Assembly (NCBI GenBank): GCA_937925595.1
Contig: CALALQ010000307.1
Location: 1-64,000 of the forward strand
Direction: 5' to 3'
Source: an uncultured Demequina sp.
GTDB lineage: Bacteria; Actinomycetota; Actinomycetes; Actinomycetales; Demequinaceae
Length of the DNA: 64,000 nt
In this document: positions 8,438-16,648 of the stretch, one piece after another
How positions within the stretch are numbered: the stretch's first letter is position 1
How the letters are laid out: every line of letters begins with the position of its first letter
Program-made: the position numbers and the translations under genes
The notes under the pieces: generated by a model
Databases searched by the model: none
Seen by the model: the letters and a program-made list of their open reading frames with translations, nothing else
What the model was told of the DNA's origin: nothing

Positions 8438-8540
8438 CCCTCCTCCACACATTTCGGGTTGCGAGAAACAGCCCCAGGCCGCCTACCAGGCAGTTTGATT
8501 CGGCCCGACGCTGCCTCACCCCAGATTGTGTGGAGGAGGG
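8438..8540. repeat. 103-bp element bounded by perfect 14-bp inverted repeats
   Basis: CCCTCCTCCACACA at 8438-8451 is repeated exactly in inverse at 8527-8540, enclosing 75 nt. The interior contains one copy of the CCGACGCTG 9-mer (8505-8513). It lies between folD and xth. It could be the folD terminator region or a small MITE-like insertion; no T tract or obvious target duplication is visible. Confidence 0.55.
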
Positions 8541-8554
8541 TCGCGGGGGTCGGG

Positions 8555-9436
8555 TCAGGCGAGCGAGCGCTCTGCGGACTCCACCACGTTGGCGAGCAGC
8601 ATGGCGCGCGTCATCGGACCCACTCCGCCGGGGTTCGGCGAGTACCACGAGGACTTGGCCACAGCGTCGGCCGCGATGTCCCCAGCGACGCGAGACTTGC
8701 CGGTCTCCGGATCCGCGACCCGCGAGACGCCAACATCGACAAGCACGACCCCGTCCTTGACCATGTCACCCGTCACGAGGTCGGGAACGCCTGCGGCGGC
8801 GACGATGACGTCGGCGGTGCGAGTGTGCGCGGCGAGATCGGCGGTGCCCGTGTGGCACAGCGTCACGGTCGCGTTCACGGCGCGGCGGGTCAGCAGCAGT
8901 CCGATGCTGCGGCCCACCGTGGTGCCGCGGCCGATCACCACGACGTGCTTGCCGCGCAGGGACACACCGTGGCGCTCGATGAGCTCGATGATGCCCTTGG
9001 GCGTGCACGGCAGCGACGAATCGATGTCTTCGCTCATGCGCAGCACGAGGCGACCCAGGTTGGTGGGGTGCAGTCCGTCGGCGTCCTTGTCAGGGTCGAT
9101 GAGCTCGAGCACGCGGTTGCTGTCGATGCCGGCGGGCAGGGGCAGCTGCACGATGAAGCCGGTGCAGTCGGGGCTCGCGTTGAGGCGCTCCACGGCGGCC
9201 TCGATCTCCTCCTGCGTGGCGCTCTGCGGCAGGTCCTCGCGGATCGAGGCGATGCCGACCTCGGCGCAGTCAGCGTGCTTGCCGTTGACGTACCAGGTGG
9301 AGCCGGGGTCGCCGCCAACCAGCAGGGTGCCGAGGCCGGGGACGACGCCGCGCTCGCGCAGCGCCGCCACCCGTTCCGTCAGCTCTGCCTTGATGGCGGC
9401 CGCGGTCGCCTTGCCGTCAAGAACTTGAGGGCTCAT
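8555..9436 (-). CDS. folD: Bifunctional methylenetetrahydrofolate dehydrogenase/cyclohydrolase
   Basis: The 293-residue product matches FolD throughout: the substrate-binding '[17 protein letters not shown]' segment with its catalytic lysine, 'QLPLPAGID', the NADP loop '[17 protein letters not shown]', and the C-terminal '[13 protein letters not shown]'. It interconverts 5,10-methylene-, methenyl- and 10-formyl-tetrahydrofolate in the cytosol. It begins 12 bp after glyA, so both form one transcript under the riboswitch upstream of glyA and jointly feed one-carbon units to purine synthesis (purH, purN and purU also lie in this window). Confidence 0.95.
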   Translation of the reverse strand: MSPQVLDGKATAAAIKAELTERVAALRERGVVPGLGTLLVGGDPGSTWYVNGKHADCAEVGIASIREDLPQSATQEEIEAAVERLNASPDCTGFIVQLPLPAGIDSNRVLELIDPDKDADGLHPTNLGRLVLRMSEDIDSSLPCTPKGIIELIERHGVSLRGKHVVVIGRGTTVGRSIGLLLTRRAVNATVTLCHTGTADLAAHTRTADVIVAAAGVPDLVTGDMVKDGVVLVDVGVSRVADPETGKSRVAGDIAADAVAKSSWYSPNPGGVGPMTRAMLLANVVESAERSLA

Positions 9437-9448
9437 GGGCGCGGCGCC

Positions 9449-10741
9449 TTACTGCTGCAGGCCGTAGTACAGCGGGAAGTCGTCCGCGAGCTTCTTGATC
9501 CGCGCACGGAGGGCCGCGATGTCCGCGCCGCCCTTGAGCGCGGTCGCGATGACGTCGGCGACCTCGGTGAACTCCTCTGCGCCAAAGCCGCGAGAGGCAA
9601 GCGCGGGCGTGCCGATGCGCAGGCCAGAGGTGACCATCGGGGGGCGGGGGTCGAACGGCACGGCGTTGCGGTTGACGGTGATGCCCACCTCGTGGAGCAG
9701 GTCCTCACCCTCCTGGCCGTTGAGCGGCGAGTTGCGCAGGTCGACCAGCACCAGGTGAACGTCCGTGCCGCCGGTGACGACGTTGAGGCCCGCTTCCACA
9801 GCGTCGGGAGCGGTGAGGCGCTCGGCGAGAATGCGAGCGCCCTCGAGCACGCGCTCCTGGCGCTCCTTGAACTCGGGCTGAGCGGCCGCCTTGAGCGCGA
9901 CCGCCTTGGCCGCGATCACGTGCATGAGCGGACCACCCTGCTGGCCCGGGAACACCGCAGAGTTGAGCTTCTTCGCGTACTCCTCGTCGCGGGACACGAT
10001 GAGACCGGAGCGGGGGCCGCCGAGCGTCTTGTGCACGGTCGTGGACACGACGTCGGAGTGCGGCACCGGCGAGGGGTGCAGACCAGCGGCGACAAGACCG
10101 GCGAAGTGCGCCATGTCCGTCCACAGCTTGGCGCCCACCTCGTCAGCGATCTCGCGGAACGCGGCGAAGTCGAGGTGACGGGGGTAGGCGGACCAGCCGG
10201 CGATGATGACGTCGGGGCGCTCGGCGAGAGCCTGCTCACGCACCTTGTCCATCTCGACGCGATGGGTCTGCTCGTCGAGGCCGTACGCGGCGACCTCGTA
10301 GAGCTTGCCGGAGAAGTTGAGCTTCATGCCGTGGGTGAGGTGGCCACCGTGGGCGAGCGACAGACCCATGATCTTGTCGCCGGGGTTGATGAGCGCGTGC
10401 AGCACCGCGGCGTTGGCGGTGGCACCTGAGTGGGGCTGCACGTTCGCGTAGGCAGCGCCAAAGAGGGACTTGGCACGCTCGATGGCGATGTTCTCCGCGA
10501 CATCGACCTCTTCGCAGCCGCCGTAGTAGCGACGGCCCGGGTAGCCCTCCGCGTACTTGTTGGTGAGCACGGAGCCCTGTGCCTGAAGCACGGCGCGGGG
10601 CACGAAGTTCTCGGATGCGATCATCTCGAGGTAGGTCTGCTGGCGGCCCAGCTCGCGGTCAAGGACCTGTGCGATCTCGGGGTCGAAGTCCTGCAGCGAC
10701 GCGTTCATCACGGCTGCGGTGGCGCTTGAGTCGGTGCTCAT
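9449..10741 (-). CDS. glyA: Serine hydroxymethyltransferase
   Basis: The 430-residue enzyme carries the SHMT hallmarks: '[19 protein letters not shown]' near the N-terminus, the PLP aspartate/histidine region '[15 protein letters not shown]', and the Schiff-base lysine in '[16 protein letters not shown]'. It converts serine and tetrahydrofolate to glycine and methylene-THF. The ATG at 10741 is preceded by GAAGGAC. It is the first gene of the glyA-folD pair and has a 5' leader with a ZTP-type riboswitch, consistent with induction when purine/formyl-folate supply falls. Confidence 0.96.
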   Translation of the reverse strand: MSTDSSATAAVMNASLQDFDPEIAQVLDRELGRQQTYLEMIASENFVPRAVLQAQGSVLTNKYAEGYPGRRYYGGCEEVDVAENIAIERAKSLFGAAYANVQPHSGATANAAVLHALINPGDKIMGLSLAHGGHLTHGMKLNFSGKLYEVAAYGLDEQTHRVEMDKVREQALAERPDVIIAGWSAYPRHLDFAAFREIADEVGAKLWTDMAHFAGLVAAGLHPSPVPHSDVVSTTVHKTLGGPRSGLIVSRDEEYAKKLNSAVFPGQQGGPLMHVIAAKAVALKAAAQPEFKERQERVLEGARILAERLTAPDAVEAGLNVVTGGTDVHLVLVDLRNSPLNGQEGEDLLHEVGITVNRNAVPFDPRPPMVTSGLRIGTPALASRGFGAEEFTEVADVIATALKGGADIAALRARIKKLADDFPLYYGLQQ

Positions 10742-10761
10742 TTCCGTCCTTCACTGTCTAG

Positions 10762-10778
10762 CCGGCGTGGGCCGCCGG
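10762..10778 (-). promoter_or_regulatory. Expression-platform hairpin between ZTP aptamer and glyA start
   Basis: CCGGCG and CGCCGG arms close over a 5-nt loop. The hairpin lies between the aptamer and the ribosome-binding site of glyA. It is the best candidate for the ligand-controlled stem; the lack of a U tract suggests the switch may act on translation or on an alternative fold. Confidence 0.4.
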
Positions 10779-10792
10779 ATCTCCGGTGACCT

Positions 10793-10872
10793 TGGCCCAG
10801 GCGAACGACCAACAGTCTGAAGTGTGTCGCTCCCTCGTGGTGACTCACGTGCGCCAGTCGCGACAGGGGAAG
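10793..10872 (-). ncRNA. ZTP (pfl-type) riboswitch upstream of glyA-folD
   Basis: On the minus strand the leader contains the conserved blocks of the ZTP/ZMP riboswitch in order: CGCGACTGGCG, then a CACC...GGGAGCG element, and 3' the CGCCTGGGC block, spaced over about 80 nt. ZTP riboswitches sense the purine intermediate ZMP/ZTP, which builds up when 10-formyl-THF is short, and turn on folate one-carbon genes. A -10-like TAGACT (10871-10876, minus strand) places the transcript start right at the 5' edge of the aptamer. The controlled genes, glyA and folD, are typical targets. Confidence 0.85.
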
Positions 10873-10916
10873 TCTAGCAACAAGGCCCGACGCTGTGGCC
10901 GGGTCAGCGGTGGCGC

Positions 10917-11444
10917 CTAGTTGTCGCCGCGCACCGCGACGTCATCGACGTCATCGACGATCGCGCCAGCCTCGAGCACCTTGCGCAGGTATGCATACGT
11001 GAGGTCTCCGGCAACCTGATCGAACTGGTGCTCGTAGCCCGCCTTGTTGTACAGCGCGATGTTGTGCTTGGAGTTCTGGCCGGTGAAGACCCACACCTCG
11101 CGCGTGTTCTCAGGAAGGTAGCTCAGCACGGCGAACAGCAGCTGGGTGCCGATCCCCTTGCCCTGCATGTCGGGGACCACAGCGAGACGACCGATGGTGG
11201 CCTTGTCATCCTCGATGCCCACGCGGATCGAACCCACGAGGCGGTGACCCTTCCATGCGCCGAGGGTGACGACATCTGGCGACTGCAGGTCGACGATGAG
11301 CTCCTCGAGCGTCTGCGTCAATGCGGGAATGTTGGGGTCGTTGAAGATCTGCGCCTCAGAGACGAACGCGGCGCGTCGGACGGTGAGCAGTTCGCCCGCG
11401 TGCTCTGGGGTGACGACGTCGATCCGGGGCTGGTCTTCGGCCAT
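10917..11444 (-). CDS. GNAT-family N-acetyltransferase
   Basis: The 175-residue protein has a GNAT core: the acceptor-side strand 'VGSIRVGIEDDKATIGRLAV', then the acetyl-CoA pyrophosphate loop in VPDMQGKGIGTQLL (motif A, Q/RxxGxG/A), and the C-terminal 'NIALYNKAGYE' (motif B). The substrate is unknown. The ATG at 11444 has CACGAT 6 nt upstream, and a GGAG too close to serve as a normal ribosome site, which suggests a leaderless transcript. The open frame extends to 11540 but that part shows no homology-like pattern. It stands alone next to the glyA leader. Confidence 0.8.
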   Translation of the reverse strand: MAEDQPRIDVVTPEHAGELLTVRRAAFVSEAQIFNDPNIPALTQTLEELIVDLQSPDVVTLGAWKGHRLVGSIRVGIEDDKATIGRLAVVPDMQGKGIGTQLLFAVLSYLPENTREVWVFTGQNSKHNIALYNKAGYEHQFDQVAGDLTYAYLRKVLEAGAIVDDVDDVAVRGDN

Positions 11445-11549
11445 GCTCCTATCGTGGCAGTCCGGCACCGATTCTCGATCGCGACGCGGCCCTGAAATGC
11501 GCAAAACGCAATGAAAACGCAACCTTCCGCGAGGCATCACGCCCGCGGG

Positions 11550-11555
11550 TATTCT
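11550..11555 (+). promoter_or_regulatory. Probable -10 box for the 11.6-14.9 kb polymer gene run
   Basis: TATTCT lies 45 nt before the ATG at 11601. Upstream is an A-rich stretch with a direct repeat of AAAACGCAA (near 11504-11522). No firm -35 is visible. Confidence 0.35.
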
Positions 11556-11600
11556 TGGTTGGCGCTCACTGCGACGCGCGAGGACACGGGAAGGAACCCC

Positions 11601-12803
11601 ATGCCGCTGAGTATCCGCGCCCTTGCCGGCGGGCTCATCAGGCGCTGGGGGCTCCTACCGGGAGGGCTCGCCGACGGCATCGGCGACGACGACAAGCTCG
11701 GCGATGCTGTGCTCACGACCCGCGCGGTCGTGTTCTTCCCGGATCCGCCAGAGAACATCTATCAGCTGCGCCAGTGGTACCGAGCGCTCGAGGCCCTCGA
11801 CGAGGCGATGGGCGTGACTGTCATCGTTCAGGATTCGCGCACTGCGGCGCTTGTCCGCGACGAGGCAAGCCTGCCCGTGATCGCGGCGGGCCGGACGCGC
11901 ACTGTGGGTCGGCTGTTGGAGCGGGGACGCGTGCGACTCGTGCTGTATGTGGGTCAGTCGAACGCCAATGCGGTCGCGCTGCGCTGCGCCCACGTGACTC
12001 ACGTGTTTCTCAATCACGGCGACTCCGACAAGTTCGTCTCTGTCTCCAATCAGGTGAAGGCCTTCGACAAGGTGTTTGTGGCTGGGCCCGCCGCGGTCGA
12101 TCGCCATGCTCAGGCGCTCATGTTCTACGACCCTGCGGCGCATGTGCGGATCGTCGGCCGGCCCCAACTGCCTCCCAGCGCGCAGCCGGCTGGCGGGCTC
12201 ACGGTGCTCTACGCGCCCACGTGGGAGGGCACCATGACAATCAATGCCTACTCCTCCGTGCAGGCTTACGGAGAGCGACTCCTCCGCGCCCTGCTCGCTG
12301 ATCCTGAAGTCTCGGTGATCTATCGACCTCACCCGCGCACAGGAGCTTCGGACAAGTCATTCAAGGCCGCGGACCAGCGACTGCGCTCAGTACTTGCCGC
12401 GCATCCGGACCGCGCGTCGGTCGACGTCAGCCCTGATCCCACTCAGTCGTTCCATCGGGCGCACATCATGGTGTCCGACGTTTCGGCAATCGCCACCGAC
12501 TGGCTTGGCCAGGGCCGCCCCCTCGTGTCGTTCGAGCCAGCCGATCCTGGTGCGCGCGTCGCGGCCCCGGCGCGACTGTTCTCCAACACCCCGCACCTCA
12601 ACGCCGCGAACATCGATGACGGCGTCGCTGTGGTGCGCTCCGCGATCGCAGACGACGAGAGCACCAAGACACTCGCTGAGCTCGCCGACTATTACCTGGG
12701 GGGCCTCAGCGCGGAACAGGCAACTGAGCGCTTCGTCGCTGAGTGTGAGAGCGCCGCAGCGGAGTGCGACGCAGAGCGCGCCCGATTGGGAGTTGAGCAG
12801 TGA
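11601..12803 (+). CDS. CDP-glycerol glycerophosphotransferase-family protein (TagF/TagB-like)
   Basis: The 400-residue protein has the GT-B fold of teichoic-acid polymerases: 'HVFLNHGDSDKFVSVSNQ' (the conserved His region), the Rossmann-entry 'VLYAPTWEGT', 'VIYRPHPRTG' and 'IMVSDVSAIATDWLGQGRP', the family's D-x-S-S/A motif region. Such enzymes transfer polyol phosphate from a CDP-polyol onto a growing polymer at the inner membrane face. A good ribosome site (AAGGA) precedes ATG 11601. The stop overlaps the next gene's GTG by 4 bp, and the neighbours include a CDP-alcohol transferase and TagD, supporting a wall-polymer role. The exact polyol is inference. Confidence 0.8.
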   Translation: MPLSIRALAGGLIRRWGLLPGGLADGIGDDDKLGDAVLTTRAVVFFPDPPENIYQLRQWYRALEALDEAMGVTVIVQDSRTAALVRDEASLPVIAAGRTRTVGRLLERGRVRLVLYVGQSNANAVALRCAHVTHVFLNHGDSDKFVSVSNQVKAFDKVFVAGPAAVDRHAQALMFYDPAAHVRIVGRPQLPPSAQPAGGLTVLYAPTWEGTMTINAYSSVQAYGERLLRALLADPEVSVIYRPHPRTGASDKSFKAADQRLRSVLAAHPDRASVDVSPDPTQSFHRAHIMVSDVSAIATDWLGQGRPLVSFEPADPGARVAAPARLFSNTPHLNAANIDDGVAVVRSAIADDESTKTLAELADYYLGGLSAEQATERFVAECESAAAECDAERARLGVEQ

Positions 12804-13594
12804 GCAGAGAGTGGCCGGCCATCGAAGCGATGCGCGACGTCTGCCAGCCGCCACATATTCGCGGCAGGAAGTCCGCGGAGCACTGGACGGCGACCCTGTT
12901 CGGTCGCAGCTTCTCGATCTACCTCACTCGCGTCGCAGTATGGCTTGGCCTTTCCGCGAACGCCGTGACCGTCCTCATGATCCTGTGCGGCTGGGCGGCG
13001 GCGGCCGCGCTCCTCATTCCAGGGATCTGGGGTCCCCTGCTCGCGTGCTTCCTCGCCTTCTTGCAGATGACCCTCGATTCGATCGATGGCGAGGTGGCGC
13101 GCTGGCGCGGCACCACCGGACCGCGCGGCATCTTCCTCGACCGCATCGCCCACACCACCACGGAGTCCGCAATCCCGCTCGCCGCGGGACTCGCGGTCAC
13201 CCTGTCGTCGTCGCCTCACGACTGGCGATGGGCGGCGCTCGGCGGCGCGGCAGCGACGCTCGTGCTCGTCAACAAGTCGCTGCGCGACGGCATGCGCCTT
13301 GCCCGCGTGCAGGCCGGTCTCGAGCTGCCCAAGGATGAGGCGGGGGCTCGCGTCATCTCGAATTCGCTCATTGGGAAGGCCCGACGCGCGGCGGACTTCG
13401 TGCCGATTCACCGCCTCTATCACTCGGTTGAGCAGACCATCGTGATCCTCGTGGTCGCGATCCTTGGAGCCATCTTCGGCTTCTACGGCTTGGCGGTCGC
13501 CCTCGCCTTCCTCGCGTGCGCGCTTCCGTTCGTCATCGTGGGCCAGCTCGTCGCGATCCTCGCGTCGAGCACCCTGCGCAGGCCACAGTCGTGA
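12800..13594 (+). CDS. CDP-alcohol phosphatidyltransferase-family membrane enzyme with altered last motif residue
   Basis: The 264-residue integral membrane protein contains the CDP-alcohol transferase signature D-G-x2-A-R-x8-G-x3-D-x3-D in order (D96, G97, A100, R101, G110, D114). The last aspartate, thought to act as the base, is His118. Several hydrophobic helices follow. Family members join an alcohol (inositol, glycerol, lipid headgroup) to a CDP-activated partner. The GTG start overlaps the preceding stop by 4 bp and its own stop overlaps the next GTG the same way, so three genes are translationally coupled. The neighbours suggest a linkage-lipid or polymer precursor role; substrates are unknown. 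Confidence 0.78.
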   Translation: MSREWPAIEAMRDVCQPPHIRGRKSAEHWTATLFGRSFSIYLTRVAVWLGLSANAVTVLMILCGWAAAAALLIPGIWGPLLACFLAFLQMTLDSIDGEVARWRGTTGPRGIFLDRIAHTTTESAIPLAAGLAVTLSSSPHDWRWAALGGAAATLVLVNKSLRDGMRLARVQAGLELPKDEAGARVISNSLIGKARRAADFVPIHRLYHSVEQTIVILVVAILGAIFGFYGLAVALAFLACALPFVIVGQLVAILASSTLRRPQS

Positions 13595-14454
13595 CTCCTC
13601 GCTGGTCTGCCGTGGTGCTGAGCCAGGGCACCCGCCCCGTCGAACTGGCGGCCGCGGTCGAGTCGCTCCTTGCGCAGACGGATGTCTCGCTTGAGGTGAT
13701 CGTCGTGGGCAACGGATGGGAGCCGTCGGGCCTGCCCCAAGTGGTGCGCACCGTTCACCTGCCTGAGAACCTTGGCGCCCCGGGCGGCCGCAACAAAGGC
13801 ATCGAGGTGGCCACCGGCGAACTGTTGTACTTTCTCGACGACGACGCCGTGCTCCCAGACGCCGACACTCTGTCGCGCGTCGAGGCGCTTTTCGACGCCA
13901 ACCCCCAACTCGGCGTGGTGCAGACGCGCATCGAGACGCCTGAGGGTGACTCACTGAGCCGCTGGGTCCCGCGACTGCGCAACAAGGACCCGCGCCACGG
14001 CTCCGAGGTGTTCTCCGTGCTCGAGGGTTCGGTTGCCGCTCGCGCGGAGGTGCTGCGCCGCACCGACAACTGGCCGGGTGAGTTCTTCTACGCCCACGAG
14101 GGCATCGAACTCGCATGGCGTACATGGGATGCGGGCTATTCCGTCGAGTACCGGCCGGACCTGCGCGCCGTGCACCCAGCCGTGGCGCGCTCTCGCCACG
14201 CCGACCACATGTGGCAGGACGCTCGCAACCGCATCTGGCTCGCCAAGCGCAACCTGCCCTGCCTCATCGCCGTGTTTTACGTGTTCAACTGGGCCGCGCT
14301 CACTGTCCTCAAGAACCTCAAGTGGCCTGGCCACATCGCCGCCTGGTGCCGGGGCGCCTTGGCGGGACTGCGCACCAATGGAGGACAGCGTCGGCCCATG
14401 CGCTGGGCCACGGTCTGGACCATGACGCGCAAGGGCCGCCCGCCTGTCATCTAG
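13591..14454 (+). CDS. Family 2 glycosyltransferase
   Basis: The 287-residue enzyme starts with the GT2 nucleotide-sugar fold ('VEVIVVGNG'-like strand, 'NLGAPGGRNKGI'), the DDD metal site in FLDDDAVLP, and a later 'YAHEGIELAWRTWDAGYSV' segment containing the E/D acceptor-side motif. The C-terminal part has a hydrophobic stretch ('LIAVFYVFNWAALTVLK') that may touch the membrane. The GTG at 13591 overlaps the CDP-alcohol transferase stop in a GTGA overlap; a longer frame from 13516 lies inside that gene and is unlikely. It probably adds a sugar to the polymer or its linkage unit (inference). Confidence 0.82.
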   Translation: MTPRWSAVVLSQGTRPVELAAAVESLLAQTDVSLEVIVVGNGWEPSGLPQVVRTVHLPENLGAPGGRNKGIEVATGELLYFLDDDAVLPDADTLSRVEALFDANPQLGVVQTRIETPEGDSLSRWVPRLRNKDPRHGSEVFSVLEGSVAARAEVLRRTDNWPGEFFYAHEGIELAWRTWDAGYSVEYRPDLRAVHPAVARSRHADHMWQDARNRIWLAKRNLPCLIAVFYVFNWAALTVLKNLKWPGHIAAWCRGALAGLRTNGGQRRPMRWATVWTMTRKGRPPVI

Positions 14455-14509
14455 CTGCGGCACGGTACCCTCATTACGCGGTGATTCGCCGCACCCATTG
14501 AGGAGCCCC

Positions 14510-14911
14510 ATGTCCACCAGAGTCATCACGTTCGGCACGTTCGACGTCTTCCATGTGGGACACGTCAACATCCTGACGCGCGCCCACGACCTGGGTGACC
14601 ACCTGATCGTGGGAGTCTCCACCGACGAACTCAATTTCCAGAAGAAGGGCCGCTACCCGATCTACCGGCAGGAGCACCGCCTGCAGATCGTGCAGAGCCT
14701 CGACTGCGTGTCTGAGACCTTCTACGAGCACTCGTTGGGGAAAAAGCGCGAGTACCTGCTTGAGCACAAGGCGGACATCCTCGTCATGGGCGAAGACTGG
14801 GCAGGCAAGTTCGACGAGTTCCGCGACATCGTGGACGTCGTCTACCTGCCGCGCACCCCAGACATCTCAACTACCGACGTCATTCAGGCCATCAGAGAGG
14901 CGGAGCTGTAG
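14510..14911 (+). CDS. tagD: Glycerol-3-phosphate cytidylyltransferase-like nucleotidyltransferase
   Basis: The 133-residue protein matches TagD-type cytidylyltransferases: 'FGTFDVFHVGHVNIL' with the HxGH catalytic site, and the C-terminal 'TPDISTTDVI' corresponding to the ISTTxI motif. Its short length fits TagD, which makes CDP-glycerol from CTP and glycerol-3-phosphate. The chosen ATG has GAGGAG 4-9 nt upstream. Together with the TagF-like enzyme at 11601 it would supply and use CDP-glycerol, though an ethanolamine/other alcohol specificity cannot be excluded. purU follows 2 bp after. Confidence 0.82.
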   Translation: MSTRVITFGTFDVFHVGHVNILTRAHDLGDHLIVGVSTDELNFQKKGRYPIYRQEHRLQIVQSLDCVSETFYEHSLGKKREYLLEHKADILVMGEDWAGKFDEFRDIVDVVYLPRTPDISTTDVIQAIREAEL

Positions 14912-14913
14912 CA

Positions 14914-15765
14914 ATGGCGGACCTGCCGCGTTACGTCCTCAGTCTGTCCTGCCCGGATCAGCCGGGCATCGTCCACGCCGTGAGCGGCGCCGTCGCGTCG
15001 CTTGGCGGCAACATCACCGAGTCCCAGCAGTTCGGGGCCTCGGACACGGGTCAGTTCTTCATGCGCGTCGAACTCGAGGCCGGGGCGCCGGAGGAGCAGC
15101 TGCGCGCGGCTCTCGCGCCCGTGATTGAGCGCTTTTCGATGTCGCTGAACCTCGATCACGCCGGGCGCAAGATGCGCACCATCATCATGGTCTCGAAGGC
15201 CGAGCATTGCCTCAACGACCTGCTCTACCGCGAGCGCGCGGGTCTGCTCCCCATTGATGTCGCGGCGGTCGTGGGCAACCATGAGACGCTGCGTCCGCTC
15301 GCCGAGTTCTATGGCAAGGAGTTCATTCACCTCCCGGTCACGCCAGAGACCAAGCCCGACGCTGAGGCCGCCCTGCTGTCGCTCGTCGAGGAGCGTGGGG
15401 TCGAGTTGGTGGTCCTCGCCCGCTACATGCAGATCCTCTCGAGCGAGCTCTCCGAGGCGCTGTGGGGCCGTGCGATCAACATCCACCACTCGTTCCTGCC
15501 GTCCTTCAAGGGAGCGCGCCCGTACTTCCAGGCGCATGACCGCGGTGTCAAGCTGATCGGCGCCACCGCGCACTACGTGACGAGCGACCTCGACGAGGGC
15601 CCGATCATCGAGCAGGATGTGGATCGCGTCGACCACTCGCACACGCCGGAGATGCTCACGGCGATCGGCGCCGACGTGGAGCGTCGCGCGCTCGCGCGCG
15701 CCGTGCGCTGGCACGCCGAGCACAGGGTGCTCCTCGACGGGCACCGCACGATCGTCTTCCGCTGA
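14914..15765 (+). CDS. purU: Formyltetrahydrofolate deformylase
   Basis: The 283-residue protein has an N-terminal ACT domain (about 5-85; 'LSCPDQPGIVHAVSGAVASL') and a C-terminal formyltransferase-like hydrolase domain with 'VGNHETLRPLAEFYG', 'LARYMQILS', the catalytic Asn-His in 'INIHHSFLPSFKGA', and 'HYVTSDLDEGPIIEQ'. It hydrolyses 10-formyl-THF to formate and THF, balancing the one-carbon pool. It starts 2 bp after tagD, probably cotranscribed without functional link. It converges on nagA (1-bp gap). Confidence 0.93.
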   Translation: MADLPRYVLSLSCPDQPGIVHAVSGAVASLGGNITESQQFGASDTGQFFMRVELEAGAPEEQLRAALAPVIERFSMSLNLDHAGRKMRTIIMVSKAEHCLNDLLYRERAGLLPIDVAAVVGNHETLRPLAEFYGKEFIHLPVTPETKPDAEAALLSLVEERGVELVVLARYMQILSSELSEALWGRAINIHHSFLPSFKGARPYFQAHDRGVKLIGATAHYVTSDLDEGPIIEQDVDRVDHSHTPEMLTAIGADVERRALARAVRWHAEHRVLLDGHRTIVFR

Positions 15766-15766
15766 G

Positions 15767-16639
15767 TCAGAGTCCCAGCACGCGAGCAGGCACTGTGCTT
15801 GCCGCGGCAACTGCCTGCTCCCGAGGCACCCCGGCGCCGACGCACACCTCGACCGCTCTGTCCATCGTGAGCGTCGAGCCCGCGAGCGTGTCGGTACCAG
15901 CGACGACAGCGCGACCGTCAACCACCTCGACATCGAGCGAGCCCAAGCGGTAGCTGCCGTCCTCGGCCGCGGCGGCGGCCATAGCGTCGGTCACGAGCAC
16001 CACTCGCCCAGGCGCGGCGGCGAAGACCGAGCGGATAACGCGCGGATCCACGTGGATGCCGTCGGCAATGATCTCGATGGCCACGTCGTCACGGGCCAAG
16101 GCGGCGCCCATCGGTCCGGCGGCACGTGCGGTGATCCCCGCCATGGCGTTGAAGCCATGGGTCACGAGCCGCGCGCCAGCGTCGAATGCGGCGTCGGCCT
16201 GTTCCGCCGTTGCCGCGGTGTGGCCCACTGCCACGGTGACACCGGCGGTCGCGAAGCGAGCAATCGCGTCGAGCGCGCCGGGCAGCTCCGGCGCGATGGT
16301 GATCTGCAGCAGGTCATCCCCCACGATGTCGAGGATGTCGCCGACAAGATCCGGCGTGGGGTGCCTCAGCGCCGAGGAATCATGCGCGCCTTTGCGCGAG
16401 AGGGCGAGGAATGGCCCCTCAAGGTGAATGCCCGCGATGCCTGGCTCCTCGGCGCGAGCCGCGCGGGTGACTTCGACCGCGTGAGCGAGCTCCTCGAGCG
16501 GCATTGACACCAGTGACGCGACCACCGCGCAGGTGCCGTGGGCACGGTGGGCCGCGAATGCCGATCGCGTGCCTTCTGCCGACGCCCCGAACGCATGACC
16601 GCCGCCGCCGTGGCAGTGGATGTCGACGTATTCGGCCAT
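15767..16639 (-). CDS. nagA: Short N-acetylglucosamine-6-phosphate deacetylase
   Basis: This amidohydrolase shows NagA motifs: 'DIHCHGGGGHAF' (metal His-x-His), 'HLEGPFL' with the metal-bound glutamate, 'VGHTAATAEQADAAF', 'THGFNAMAG' and the catalytic aspartate in LVTDAM. At 290 residues it is about 90 shorter than usual: the N-terminal and C-terminal beta-sandwich segments that flank the barrel in typical NagA are missing. It would remove acetate from GlcNAc-6-P in the cytosol. TAGGCT (16646-16651, minus) sits 6 nt before the ATG and overlaps the end of nagB, suggesting an extra internal leaderless promoter. It is last in the GlcNAc operon. Confidence 0.88.
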   Translation of the reverse strand: MAEYVDIHCHGGGGHAFGASAEGTRSAFAAHRAHGTCAVVASLVSMPLEELAHAVEVTRAARAEEPGIAGIHLEGPFLALSRKGAHDSSALRHPTPDLVGDILDIVGDDLLQITIAPELPGALDAIARFATAGVTVAVGHTAATAEQADAAFDAGARLVTHGFNAMAGITARAAGPMGAALARDDVAIEIIADGIHVDPRVIRSVFAAAPGRVVLVTDAMAAAAAEDGSYRLGSLDVEVVDGRAVVAGTDTLAGSTLTMDRAVEVCVGAGVPREQAVAAASTVPARVLGL

Positions 16640-16648
16640 ACCGCGAGC

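Noticed and set aside
7799..10429. An 876-codon plus-strand open frame across xth, folD and glyA
   Set aside because: It is antisense to three intact genes, has shadow composition (His/Gly/Arg/Val runs), and no recognisable motif.
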